Source of the DNA: G020354785 sp965602045
Lineage (GTDB): Bacteria; Bacteroidota; Bacteroidia; Bacteroidales; UBA10428
Direction: 5' to 3'
NCBI GenBank assembly: GCA_965602045.1
Contig: CBFCXR010000017.1
Location: 1-27,473 of the forward strand
DNA length: 27,473 bases
In this document: positions 18,701 to 26,267 of the stretch, in pieces
How positions within the stretch are numbered: position 1 is the first letter of the stretch
Layout of the letters: each line of letters begins with the position of its first letter
Made by a program: the position numbers and the translations under genes
Notes under the pieces: model-generated
Databases searched by the model: none
Told to the model about the DNA's origin: nothing
What the model saw: only the letters and a program-made list of their open reading frames with translations

Positions 18701-19810
18701 GTTATTTCCGTTTTTGATATAATTATCTTCCTGTATCCATTGCTCCCCTTTAAAGGCTCTTTCATATATCTCTTTCCATTTTTGTTTTTCATTACCAGGT
18801 AAAACCTTAAAGATATTATCCCCAATATCAATATCTTTCCTAAATAACGACTTGAAAAACTTTTTAAAATATGTATTTACTGTTGATATTACATAGTTTT
18901 GATCAATCGACCAGAGAGAATTCTTTGTACTTTCTATTACTGCTGATAAGTTTGCCTGATTCTCAATAAGTTGTTGTTCGGCTATCTTTAAATCAGTGAT
19001 TTGCCTTCCAATTCCAATTAATCCTGTAATATCACCTTGCCTGCTTTTAAGTGGAATTTTTGAAGTGTAAGCATATATTATTCTTCCTTCGTGATCCACA
19101 TAACCCTTTTCTTCTTTATTAATAATAGGCTCACCAGCATCTAAAGTCTTTCGATCATCTTTTAAAAAGTTCATTGCAAATTCCTGCTGTATAAGATTTA
19201 ATCGTGACTTACCTATCAACTCATCCGGTGATTCCGCTTTAACTAACTTAGCAAATGCATTATTTGCAACAATAAATTTCCCATAAGCATCCTTTAAATA
19301 AATGTAATCCGGAATATTATCTATCAGTATTCTAAGTTGATTCTTCTCCTGCAATAGAATTTCGTCAGTCTTCTTTCTTTCAGAAATATCTTCAACCATA
19401 CCGGCAATATACAGGGCCCTGCCTTGTTTATTACGTACAAGCTTCATACTTATATTTACAGGGAAAACTGAATTGTTATTTTTTCTGAACAGAGTTTCAT
19501 GTTGAACAACAATATCACTTTCAATAACTCTCTTTATTAAATTCTTTCGTTCTTTAGGATCCTCATAAATCTGCTTTGCTATATCCTTAACTTTGTTTAT
19601 AGTTTCACCAGAACTGGTGTACCCTAACAATTTTGCCAAAGTATTATTAACTTCTATATATTTCCCTCCCAATGTTGCCTGAAAAATACCTAAAGGGGCA
19701 TCATTAAACAGGGATTGATATTTCTCTATATCAACTAAATATAAGGCTTTCTCTCTTGCAAGCTTTTTTATTTCCCTTTCGAGTTCCTGGTATGTCCTTT
19801 TAACAGCCAT
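15758..19810 (-). CDS. Hybrid sensor histidine kinase with six PAS domains, GAF and receiver
   Basis: Multi-input signalling kinase of 1350 residues. Six PAS domains, most with a PAC-type end (DIS/DIT-ER/DRK), lie at about 30-145, 157-275, 285-402, 412-528, 540-655 and 664-780. A GAF-like region (about 790-960) follows, then HisKA with the phosphorylated His989 in FLANMSHEIRTP, an ATPase domain (N box near 1107-1111, DTGIGIP 1139-1145, GGSGLGL 1168-1174) and a receiver with phospho-acceptor Asp1281 and Lys1331. No signal peptide or membrane segment is visible, so it should sense cytoplasmic or diffusible cues. There is no output regulator next door, so phosphate probably passes to an unlinked partner. 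The ligands of the PAS domains are unknown. Confidence 0.93.
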   Translation of the reverse strand: MAVKRTYQELEREIKKLAREKALYLVDIEKYQSLFNDAPLGIFQATLGGKYIEVNNTLAKLLGYTSSGETINKVKDIAKQIYEDPKERKNLIKRVIESDIVVQHETLFRKNNNSVFPVNISMKLVRNKQGRALYIAGMVEDISERKKTDEILLQEKNQLRILIDNIPDYIYLKDAYGKFIVANNAFAKLVKAESPDELIGKSRLNLIQQEFAMNFLKDDRKTLDAGEPIINKEEKGYVDHEGRIIYAYTSKIPLKSRQGDITGLIGIGRQITDLKIAEQQLIENQANLSAVIESTKNSLWSIDQNYVISTVNTYFKKFFKSLFRKDIDIGDNIFKVLPGNEKQKWKEIYERAFKGEQWIQEDNYIKNGNNIYFEYSINPIIDKNKNITGVTVFSTNITERKIAEEAIKESEERFRQLAENTNVVFILSNKDNILYANPAFERVYGRKVKQLVKNPSILVDSIHPDDKERYLMNRKSELTKKNVLDEQYQIVQTNGKIRKVWAKSFPVYNNKGKIYRYVSVINDITEQKELESTILKTKTQQKAILDNIPHLAWLKDSEGRYISVNEPFALHYNKDASEIIGKTDFDICSKELASEYSENDKSIKMSGKRQLLEVVENTPGGKRWIETYKTPIFNEQGKLIGITGISRDITDRKKMEETIKENEEHFRALLQNSSDAISIVDRKGLIIFENSIRNKIFDFSMEELINKPILDIVHPDDVEYFKEFFQIVLRNPQKQIKKEYRCLHKNKRWIYVESIFSNQLDNPFIKGIVVNSRDISERKMGELKERVYHDNLIFLSNSALDLLGISSKDDIYRYISEKLYNFLENAIVIVTSCNEREGRLRIENISRFRDNKDKVINTIGWEPIGKVIPINKKISNIENAGAVITLNDEFLEENLDKSTLNKFYEIRDILKIHKIYNISLARHNKLLGNITILTLNKSIIKFKHIIETFVHQISVALHRSQLEYELITAKEKAEESDKLKTAFLANMSHEIRTPMNGILGFAEMLNDDRLSQADRKKYLEIINNNGKMLISLIDDIIDFAKIEAGQIKIVRNDFSINSLLTQVHSSFQSEKLKKEKPSVKLRVRKTLSNDDCYVKSDPNRLRQILNNLISNAFKFTNEGYIEFGYKLRNKKALTFYVKDTGIGIPIEKLNAIFNRFIQADNSPTRKYGGSGLGLAISKGFVGLLGGKMWAESKENEGSTFYFEVPYVPTKKFKEIEHSEKSRTDYVWEGKLFLIAEDDKFSYKFLEGFLKQTKANVLHAEDGREAVELCLKNRNIDLVLMDIQMPEMNGLEATMEIKKFNNDIPIIAQTANAITEERQKCLKAGCDDFITKPVNISELYSLIDRWLSNKY

Positions 19811-20308
19811 TATATTTAATAAATTTTACTAAAATTAATAGTAAATATAACCATTCTGGATATAATAGGTAAATATTTAACTTCTAAAGGAATTAGCAAT
19901 CATTTATATACTATTTATATTCTAGTGATTTATATAAACGTATAATTATTTAAAAAGTTACTTCCAGATCTGGCTATATTATTAAATTACAAGCATATAT
20001 TAATATAGCCAAATCTTTCAAATAATAGTATAAATATATAATTTCTTAACTATAACTATCTAATTTGCTGTTTAAACAACATTCCCTGCAATTCGGATTT
20101 TATAAATACAAAGTTGGCAATTTCATATAAATATAAGAAGAAATTAAAATTTATTTTTCGCGCGGAATTGCTTAAGTTTCTTTTAATTATGCAAAGTATT
20201 TATTACTGATGAATTTCCTGAAAATATGAATACTTCATCGTAAATGCATGTATAGGAATGAATGCTTTGTGAAAGTACTTTTAACACGAGTTTTTAACCA
20301 AAAAAACT
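19811..20308. other. AT-rich intergenic region with an inverted repeat
   Basis: This stretch of 498 bases between the nuclease-family gene (upstream on the minus strand) and the histidine kinase gene contains no credible ORF and no tRNA. The only clear structure is the imperfect inverted repeat at 19966-20016. It must also hold the promoter of the kinase gene, but I found no TAnnTTTG match that I would defend. Confidence 0.5.
19966..20016. repeat. Imperfect 16-bp inverted repeat with a 19-base loop
   Basis: TGGCTATATTA (19971-19981) and TAATATAGCCA (20001-20011) are a perfect 11-bp pair. After one mismatch, AGAT and ATCT extend the stem by four more pairs. The RNA from either strand would fold, but no run of T follows closely, so a plain intrinsic terminator is not supported. 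It could be a transcript-end structure of the nuclease-family gene, an operator upstream of the kinase, or a chance hairpin. Confidence 0.55.
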
Positions 20309-20923
20309 TTACTTTTTTTTGCGCCGGTTCATTTCATCTCTTATCAGCGATGCACGCTCATAATCTTCATTTTTTACAGCTTCATCTAACATCGTTTTAA
20401 GTTCCTGCGGACTTACCTTGCCAAGTCCTTCCCTTGGTCTATTTTCCTCAATTTCGATTTCTTTTGTAGCTGAACCAGGCTTTGATTTTGTCATCGAACG
20501 CGCTTCCTTTTCAAAATCCAGTATTATACCTGATTTTCGCATTATCTCTTCCGTTGTATAAATAGGACATTTAAAGCGCAATGCTAAAGCAATTGCATCG
20601 GATGTTCTTGCATCAATTTCAATTATTTGCCTGCCATTATCACAGGTAAGTTTTGAATAAAAAACGCCTTCTTCCAGCTTATATACTGTTACCTCCAGTA
20701 GATTAATCTTAAATGTTCTGGAAAAATTCAGAAATAAATCATGTGTTAGGGGTCTTGGCGGTTTTAATCCTTCCAACTGAATGGCAATTGCCTGAGCTTC
20801 AAATCCTCCGACAATAATGGGAATTCTTCTTTTACCATTTTCTTCAGCTAATACAAGTGCATAAGCTCCGGTTTGAGTCTGACTATATGAAATTCCCAAT
20901 ACGTTAAGTCTAATTTTGCTCAT
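20309..20923 (-). CDS. Bifunctional nuclease family protein with C-terminal UVR motif
   Basis: The 204 residues consist of a DUF151/bifunctional nuclease domain (about 1-140) and a UvrB/UvrC-type UVR helix pair (about 168-204, ending in RRKKK). The family signature IDARTSDAIALALRFKCPIY (103-122) and the early RIPIIVGGFEAQAIA are clear. Family members from plants have been reported to cut DNA and RNA; the bacterial role is not settled, and activity here is an inference from homology. The UVR motif suggests contact with nucleic-acid-handling proteins. It is a single-gene unit with a possible promoter at 20978-20985. Confidence 0.88.
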   Translation of the reverse strand: MSKIRLNVLGISYSQTQTGAYALVLAEENGKRRIPIIVGGFEAQAIAIQLEGLKPPRPLTHDLFLNFSRTFKINLLEVTVYKLEEGVFYSKLTCDNGRQIIEIDARTSDAIALALRFKCPIYTTEEIMRKSGIILDFEKEARSMTKSKPGSATKEIEIEENRPREGLGKVSPQELKTMLDEAVKNEDYERASLIRDEMNRRKKK

Positions 20924-20977
20924 TCGTTACATTTTCATCCAGTCAAATAATTCGAGACAAATGGTGCAATTTACTTA

Positions 20978-20985
20978 CAAATATA
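20978..20985 (-). promoter_or_regulatory. Candidate -7 promoter element for the nuclease-family gene
   Basis: The minus strand reads TATATTTG, matching TAnnTTTG, with a predicted start near 20972 and a leader of about 50 bases. At 19 bases upstream the -33 site reads CCTG, two bases off TTTG. The match is positional and could be chance. Confidence 0.35.
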
Positions 20986-21280
20986 ATGAAATACTTGTTA
21001 TTTACAGGCAGGAAATAATTAATATAAAACAAGTTAATTAATTGAAAAATTCAGCAGTCCTGAATTACAAAAATTATTTATTGATTTACAATTAGTTAAA
21101 TAGCCGTTCAAATTAATAATAATGTTCTGTATGGTTTTTAGTCGTTTTAGTCAGAATCTGGAATATAGTTATACTAATAATATTATACTTACAGGCGACA
21201 CAGGTTAAATTTGTAAAACTATTAACAATCTTATTCATATTGAAAATTATCAGAATTTTATAAATTAATCATCTCAATTA

Positions 21281-21311
21281 TTTGTAGTTCAATCAAACTT
21301 TTATATTTTTG
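21281..21311 (+). promoter_or_regulatory. Bacteroidota-type promoter of rplU-rpmA
   Basis: TTTG (21281-21284), a spacer of exactly 19 bases, and TATTTTTG (21304-21311) match the Bacteroidota primary-sigma consensus TTTG-N19-TAnnTTTG at every defined base. The start would be near 21317, leaving an untranslated leader of about 32 bases before the rplU ATG. That leader is too short for an elaborate autogenous control structure. Confidence 0.8.
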
Positions 21312-21348
21312 CAGACCCAAGTTTCAACCCTGGTGAAAACACAAATCG

Positions 21349-22074
21349 ATGTATGCAGTAGTTGACATAGCAGGACAACAATATAAGATAGAAAAAGATA
21401 AAAAGCTTTTTGTAAATAGAATTGAGGGTGAAGTAGACTCAAAAGTTAACTTCAGCAAGGTTTTATTCATAGATAATGACGGAAAAGTTAAGATCGGTAC
21501 TCCTTATGTAAAAGATGCATCAGTAACTGCTAAAATTTTGTCGCACATCAAGGGTGATAAGGTTAAAGTTTTCAGGAAGAAAAGAAGAAAGGGATTCAAG
21601 GTATTAAACGGTTTCAGGCATTACTTAACTGAAGTACTGATAGAAAATATCTCTGAAGTAAGGCTACCCGAAAAAGCAACTGCTAAAAAAGAAACTTCAG
21701 AAAAAACAATTGAAAAAAAGGTATCGGTTAAAGTTAAGGCACCTGAAAAGGAAACAGAAAAGAAAGCTGCCGGCACAAAAACAATTTCGAAACCTACAGC
21801 CGGTAAAAAGGAAACACCAATAAAGGCAGAGACTAAATCAGCAGCAGGGAAAAAGCAGGCTTCTGTTAAAAAAGAAGTCTCATCAAAAAAACCTGTAACT
21901 AAGAAAGCACCAGCAGTAAAAGTAACAACAGCAAAATCAAAAACTGCTCAAAGTAAGACTACTAAGAAAGCCGCAACACCTAAAAACATTACCGGGAAGG
22001 AGAATACAGCAAAAGGTAAATCCGAAGCAAGTAAAAAAGCAGCAAATAAAGGACCCGATAAAACAGTCAAATAA
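21349..22074 (+). CDS. rplU: Large ribosomal subunit protein bL21 with long basic C-terminal tail
   Basis: The first 102 residues are a complete L21: start MYAVVDIAGQQYKIE, then KVFRKKRRKGFK and the FRHYLTEVLIENI end. This is the normal full length (about 103). A further 139 residues follow, made almost only of Lys, Ala, Thr, Glu, Ser, Pro, Val and Gly in KKA/KKE/AGKK-like units. It looks like a disordered polycationic tail similar to histone H1-like proteins. The reading frame is continuous and ends 19 bases before rpmA, so it is not a frameshift artefact visible here. The tail could bind rRNA or DNA; its role is unknown. Confidence 0.95.
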   Translation: MYAVVDIAGQQYKIEKDKKLFVNRIEGEVDSKVNFSKVLFIDNDGKVKIGTPYVKDASVTAKILSHIKGDKVKVFRKKRRKGFKVLNGFRHYLTEVLIENISEVRLPEKATAKKETSEKTIEKKVSVKVKAPEKETEKKAAGTKTISKPTAGKKETPIKAETKSAAGKKQASVKKEVSSKKPVTKKAPAVKVTTAKSKTAQSKTTKKAATPKNITGKENTAKGKSEASKKAANKGPDKTVK

Positions 22075-22093
22075 CAAATTAAATTATTAAAAA

Positions 22094-22351
22094 ATGGCTC
22101 ATAAGAAAGGTGCGGGAAGTTCACGAAACGGAAGAGAATCTGAAAGTAAACGTTTAGGCGTTAAATTATATGGAGGACAATCTGCTAAAGCCGGTAACAT
22201 TATTGTTCGCCAAAGAGGCACAAAACATCATGCCGGCAATAACGTTGGTATGGGTAAAGACCATACCCTGTTTGCTTTGGTAGATGGGACTATTAAATTC
22301 AATAAAAGTAAAAACCAGAGATCTTTCGTATCCGTAATTCCTGAATCATAG
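22094..22351 (+). CDS. rpmA: Large ribosomal subunit protein bL27
   Basis: This 85-residue protein has the conserved N-terminus MAHKKGAGSSRNGRES that reaches towards the peptidyl-transferase centre, followed by GGQSAKAGNIIVRQRGTK and the GVGMGKDHTLFAL-type core (here NVGMGKDHTLFAL). There is no cleavable N-terminal extension of the Firmicutes type. It is the second gene of the rplU-rpmA operon and is followed by a terminator hairpin at 22373-22423. Confidence 0.98.
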   Translation: MAHKKGAGSSRNGRESESKRLGVKLYGGQSAKAGNIIVRQRGTKHHAGNNVGMGKDHTLFALVDGTIKFNKSKNQRSFVSVIPES

Positions 22352-22372
22352 TATTTTTTAATAAAAATATTC

Positions 22373-22423
22373 AAAATCTCCTGCTTATTTATTTTGTTTT
22401 AATAAGTATTCAGGAGATTTTTT
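22373..22423 (+). terminator. Intrinsic terminator after rpmA
   Basis: The arms AAAATCTCCTG (22373-22383) and CAGGAGATTTT (22411-22421) form an 11-bp stem. It is extended inward, after a small asymmetric bulge, by CTTATT/AATAAG, and ends in a T-run. It separates the ribosomal-protein transcript from serS, which starts 38 bases beyond. Confidence 0.85.
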
Positions 22424-22460
22424 ATTTAATATTGTATTGTAAATCATTTTCAGCTAACCG

Positions 22461-23735
22461 ATGCTAACAATAAATTTTATACGGGAAAATAAAGATCTGA
22501 TTATTGAAAGGCTGAAAATTAAAAATTTTGACGCCGGGAATATTCTGGATTCAGTATTTGAAGTTGATCAACGTAGAAGAAATATTCAGAAAATTCAGGA
22601 TTCCAAACAAGCAGAACTTAATACTATTTCAAAAGAAATTGGTCAGTTGCTTAAAAATGGCAATATCAAAGAAGCAAATGCTGCAAAGAAAAAAACATCG
22701 GTATTAAAGGAAAAAATCAGGAAACTTAATGCAGAATTAAGTGAGGCTCAGCTTAGTCTAAATGAACTTCTGGTACAAATTCCAAATATTCCACATACAT
22801 CAGTTCCAAAGGGGGAAGGAGCAAACAATAATACTGTTATACGAACCGGTGGAAATATCCCCAAATTCAATCTTAAGGCTTTAGCTCATTGGGATTTAGC
22901 AAAGAAATATGACATAATTGACTTTGAATTGGGAAACAAAATTACCGGAGCCGGATTTCCTGTTTATAAAGGTAAAGGAGCTAAACTTCAAAGAGCATTA
23001 ATTAACTTTTTCCTTGATGAGAATGAAAAAGCCGGATACATCGAATACCTCCCGCCGCTGGTAGTAAATGAAAGCTCCGGATTCAGCACAGGTCAATTGC
23101 CCGATAAAGAAGGATTAATGTACACAATACCTTCTGATAATCTTTACCTTATTCCAACTGCCGAGGTTCCTGTGACAAATATATACCGGGATGTAATCCT
23201 GAATTCTAAGGATTTACCCGTAAAAAATACAGCTTATACTCCATGTTTCAGGCGAGAAGCAGGATCATACGGGAAAGACGTTCGTGGATTAAACCGCGTA
23301 CACCAATTTGATAAAGTCGAAATTGTGCAAATACAGCCCTCTGAAAAATCCTATGAAGCACTGGAAGAGATGGTTACTCATGTAGAAAATTTAGTAAAAC
23401 AGCTCGAACTGCCGTATAGAATCGTGAAATTATGTGGCGGAGAAATGGGCTTCACTTCTGCACTCACTTATGATTTTGAAGTTTTTGCTGCTGCTCAGGA
23501 AAAATGGCTTGAAGTTAGCTCAGTATCAAATTTTGAATCTTACCAGGCAACACGACTTAAACTCAGGATTAAAGATGCCGGATCAAAACGGACAATCTTT
23601 GCACATACTCTTAATGGCAGTGCCCTGGCACTTCCAAGAATAGTCGCTGCCTTATTAGAAAATAATCAAACTGAAACAGGAATAGGATTACCGAAAGTTC
23701 TATTAAAGTATACAGGATTTGACTCTATAGAATAA
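22461..23735 (+). CDS. serS: Seryl-tRNA synthetase
   Basis: Charges tRNA-Ser with serine (class II). The 424 residues match the family. A long antiparallel coiled-coil arm (about 30-105) grips the tRNA-Ser variable arm. In the catalytic domain, TAEV (233-236) contacts serine, motif 2 begins FRREAGSYGKD at 263, and motif 3 contains NGSALALPRIVAALLE (385-400). The gene lies beyond the rpmA terminator, so it should have its own promoter, but the gap of under 40 bases shows none that I recognise. Its stop is one base from the stop of the convergent YfiR-like gene. Confidence 0.98.
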   Translation: MLTINFIRENKDLIIERLKIKNFDAGNILDSVFEVDQRRRNIQKIQDSKQAELNTISKEIGQLLKNGNIKEANAAKKKTSVLKEKIRKLNAELSEAQLSLNELLVQIPNIPHTSVPKGEGANNNTVIRTGGNIPKFNLKALAHWDLAKKYDIIDFELGNKITGAGFPVYKGKGAKLQRALINFFLDENEKAGYIEYLPPLVVNESSGFSTGQLPDKEGLMYTIPSDNLYLIPTAEVPVTNIYRDVILNSKDLPVKNTAYTPCFRREAGSYGKDVRGLNRVHQFDKVEIVQIQPSEKSYEALEEMVTHVENLVKQLELPYRIVKLCGGEMGFTSALTYDFEVFAAAQEKWLEVSSVSNFESYQATRLKLRIKDAGSKRTIFAHTLNGSALALPRIVAALLENNQTETGIGLPKVLLKYTGFDSIE

Positions 23736-23736
23736 A

Positions 23737-24249
23737 TTAATCAACAACTTTTACGGCCATTTGAATAATTTGAGGATCAAACTTAAGATTATGTTTGGAA
23801 GCATTGCTCTTTTTAAATTCAAACTTAATGGTTCCTTCCATAACAATAAAATTTATTGCTGAACCAAGTTCTAAAAGACCTTCTTTTTCAGTTACTATCA
23901 AAGTAGGATGATTGCCTATCTTGTCAAGTATATCATCTAAGAGCCTGCTTTGCCAATGACCTACAAACATTATATGACATCTGGCAATCTCTGATATATC
24001 AGTAATGCCCCGAACAACAATATTTTGATTTCCAACCTTTTTTGTAGAAGTAAATTCCTTCAGTTGTGAATATACCGATTTGTGTCCTAAAACCTGGATA
24101 ATAAAATCACCTGATTTGACCTCATCGGGCCAGTCAAAGTGCTTTGTGAAATTATATATAAATAAACATATATATTTCTCTTCCTGGGCGCTTAAAGTAT
24201 TAAATTGAAATGACACAAATAAAATTACCAATAAAAAGACTTTTTTCAT
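23737..24249 (-). CDS. YfiR/HmsC-like exported protein (DUF4154 type)
   Basis: The 170 residues begin with a signal peptide (about 1-21, ending LSA-Q), so the mature protein should be periplasmic. The YfiR/HmsC family look is given by FIYNFTKHFDWP (30-41), the segment GNQNIVVRGI (73-82), CHIMFVG (91-97), PTLIVTEKEGLLELGSAINF (115-134) and a C-terminal helix. In Pseudomonas, YfiR represses the diguanylate cyclase YfiN from the periplasm. No such partner is here: the neighbour upstream by 8 bases is an OmpL47-repeat protein. The function in this organism is therefore open. Cys28 and Cys91 are the only cysteines. Confidence 0.75.
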   Translation of the reverse strand: MKKVFLLVILFVSFQFNTLSAQEEKYICLFIYNFTKHFDWPDEVKSGDFIIQVLGHKSVYSQLKEFTSTKKVGNQNIVVRGITDISEIARCHIMFVGHWQSRLLDDILDKIGNHPTLIVTEKEGLLELGSAINFIVMEGTIKFEFKKSNASKHNLKFDPQIIQMAVKVVD

Positions 24250-24257
24250 TATCGATC

Positions 24258-26057
24258 TTATTTTTCAATCGAAAATTTAAGATTTTTTGTTTGATTATTT
24301 TTAAGTTCATCAAAAGCACTGATTTCAATAACATAATTACCGGTCTTGAAATTATTAATTGGTAATTCCGTTTTTACAGTACCACCATTTATTGTATATT
24401 CAATTCTTTCACCGCCGGATTCATAATCAGTAGCGCCAAGATACAGAATTGTATTACCGGGATATATTGTATAGTCTTCCTCCCTCACGTTTTTTGAGCC
24501 TATAGGTGCTACATTAAAATGATAATGAATAACCGGAGGTTTACTATCAACAAATGCTCCCTGTACTTTTTGTTTTTCCTGATTATTTAAATTATCGGAT
24601 CCATAATAAGTAATAGAATGGAAACCTGCTTTTTTTATTTTAATTGGTGATGAATATTCTTTAAATTCCTCCTCGTCAATTTTATAATACACCTTATTAA
24701 TACCTGACTCGGTTTCGGAATAATTAATTGAAAATTCCGTATCCTCTGTTATATACATCGTATCTCTGTTAAAAAAATTTAATCCGGAAAAGATAATTTT
24801 TGTTACAGGCGCAGTTAAATCAACAAATACTTTCTCTATTTTGATTGGTGACGTATTACCTACGAAATCAACTGAAGCATAGTGTATAAATTGTAATCCT
24901 GCATTATTAATTTTCAAAGGTTTAATATAAACTTCTGATAATGAAGAATTGTTAATGCTGTATTTAATCTTATCAACTCCCGATTTATCATCTTCAGCAG
25001 TTATCTTAATTTCGCTCTCCGCTGAAACATAAAAAAATTTCCCCTTGTATGTATCACCTTCTATACCTAAGGATACTTCAGGAGGTTTATTATCAACATA
25101 AAATTTAAAAACTATATTCTCATTATCTGTGTTTTCATCTAATTCTAATTCCGAAGGTAAACTGCCAATAACCTTTTTCTTTTCCTTGTTTCCTAAATTA
25201 TCAATAGCATAAAACGAAATGCTGCCTGATTCATTACCCAGAACTTTCACGGGTATTGGGGAATAATATTTCATAACAGTACCATTGTTGATTTGATAGT
25301 AAATACTTTTTACTCCTGATATATCATCTTTACTCGATAATATAATCTTAGCATCAGGTGAAACGAAATTTTCACTTAATAAACCTTTTATTTCATATTG
25401 GGTTTCAGGAGCAGAAAAGTCAATACTAAAAGCTTCTTCTTTTGGTTCTTCCACATTACCAACATTATCAACCGAATAATATTTTAATTTAAATTCTCCT
25501 TCATTCTTTTTTAATATGCTTTGAGAGTATTGTTTGTAATTTTCTCCATTTACAGAATAATATGTCTTGTCAATACCTGATAATCCATCAACTGCATTTA
25601 TGATAATCTCAAGATCGCTTCCAAAATACTTATTGCCATTTTTACTATAGTAGTTGGTTCCTGTAAATTTTGCCCTGGTTTTAGGAGGATATCCGTCAGC
25701 ATATACTTCATAGATGATATCCTGCATTGGATAAACAGTTTTTTTACTAATACTATCAACTGCCGATGGAGAACGTATCGTATTATATCCTTCAGTATCA
25801 AAATACATTGGATTTGAATATGCTTTTGTTACCTCACTTCTTAACAAATATGTTTTTGAGTCACTATCAGGGGAAGTGGCAATTCTTAAATAAACAGGTA
25901 AAACTTTTTGAATATAAGTTCTGCCCTCAGCATTTACATAAACCCTGCCTTCAAGTTTTAACGGCTCCTGAGCAGATAGCGACCCAATTAGTAAACAATA
26001 AACGCTAATTAGTACAACCATTCTAATACTCATTTTTGCCAAATGTATTATTTTCAT
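24258..26057 (-). CDS. Exported protein with five OmpL47-type beta repeats
   Basis: The 599 residues start with a signal peptide (cleavage likely near LSA-Q, about residue 29; starts at Met9 or Met13 are also possible). An N-terminal region (about 35-140) has no family I can name. Five repeats of about 70-95 residues follow, centred at about 150-215, 235-325, 345-415, 435-510 and 535-599. They carry the recurrent pattern SGV/I-xx-IxYxIN, a Y-S-x-P-I strand, YYxxDNxGN and a closing VDxxPP. These match OmpL47-type repeats. The protein is probably extracellular or outer-membrane associated and may act as a binding surface. It forms an operon with the YfiR-like gene. Confidence 0.78.
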   Translation of the reverse strand: MKIIHLAKMSIRMVVLISVYCLLIGSLSAQEPLKLEGRVYVNAEGRTYIQKVLPVYLRIATSPDSDSKTYLLRSEVTKAYSNPMYFDTEGYNTIRSPSAVDSISKKTVYPMQDIIYEVYADGYPPKTRAKFTGTNYYSKNGNKYFGSDLEIIINAVDGLSGIDKTYYSVNGENYKQYSQSILKKNEGEFKLKYYSVDNVGNVEEPKEEAFSIDFSAPETQYEIKGLLSENFVSPDAKIILSSKDDISGVKSIYYQINNGTVMKYYSPIPVKVLGNESGSISFYAIDNLGNKEKKKVIGSLPSELELDENTDNENIVFKFYVDNKPPEVSLGIEGDTYKGKFFYVSAESEIKITAEDDKSGVDKIKYSINNSSLSEVYIKPLKINNAGLQFIHYASVDFVGNTSPIKIEKVFVDLTAPVTKIIFSGLNFFNRDTMYITEDTEFSINYSETESGINKVYYKIDEEEFKEYSSPIKIKKAGFHSITYYGSDNLNNQEKQKVQGAFVDSKPPVIHYHFNVAPIGSKNVREEDYTIYPGNTILYLGATDYESGGERIEYTINGGTVKTELPINNFKTGNYVIEISAFDELKNNQTKNLKFSIEK

Positions 26058-26267
26058 ACTCCGGATTTTTTTGTATTAATTAAAATAAAATTATGAATTA
26101 ATTGATTAGCATCCAATTTTGAAGAAAAAAGAATTTGTTAAAGTTTTATCAATTCAATAATTACCTTAGCTTAACTGAAGTATTATCAATAACCTGATAT
26201 ATATTTAAATTTCAATATAATAGTAAATTTTAACATTTAATCAAATAAAAATTGTTATACCTTACTA

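Larger units (their letters stand above)
20924..21348. other. Divergent intergenic region before rplU
   Basis: This AT-rich stretch of 425 bases lies between the divergent nuclease-family gene and rplU. It holds the rplU promoter at its right end and a weaker minus-strand promoter candidate at 20978-20985. About 280 bases between them show no ORF, hairpin or repeat that I can support. Confidence 0.5.

Noticed and set aside
20281..20308. Hairpin AGTTTTT/AAAAACT right after the nuclease-family gene as a terminator
   Set aside because: The stem is almost all A-U and only 7 bp; it does not stand out from the surrounding A/T runs.
21312..21348. Autogenous L21 leader RNA or riboswitch before rplU
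   Set aside because: With the perfect promoter at 21281-21311 the leader is only about 32 bases, with no more than a weak bulged hairpin.
21655..22074. Frameshift or fused second gene in the rplU tail
   Set aside because: The frame stays open, codon composition is consistent, and rpmA follows at a normal operon distance. A low-complexity tail is the simpler reading.
24258..26057. Cys21 of the OmpL47-repeat protein as a lipobox cysteine
   Set aside because: The preceding residues (SVY) do not fit the lipobox, and a good signal peptidase I site (LSA-Q) follows.
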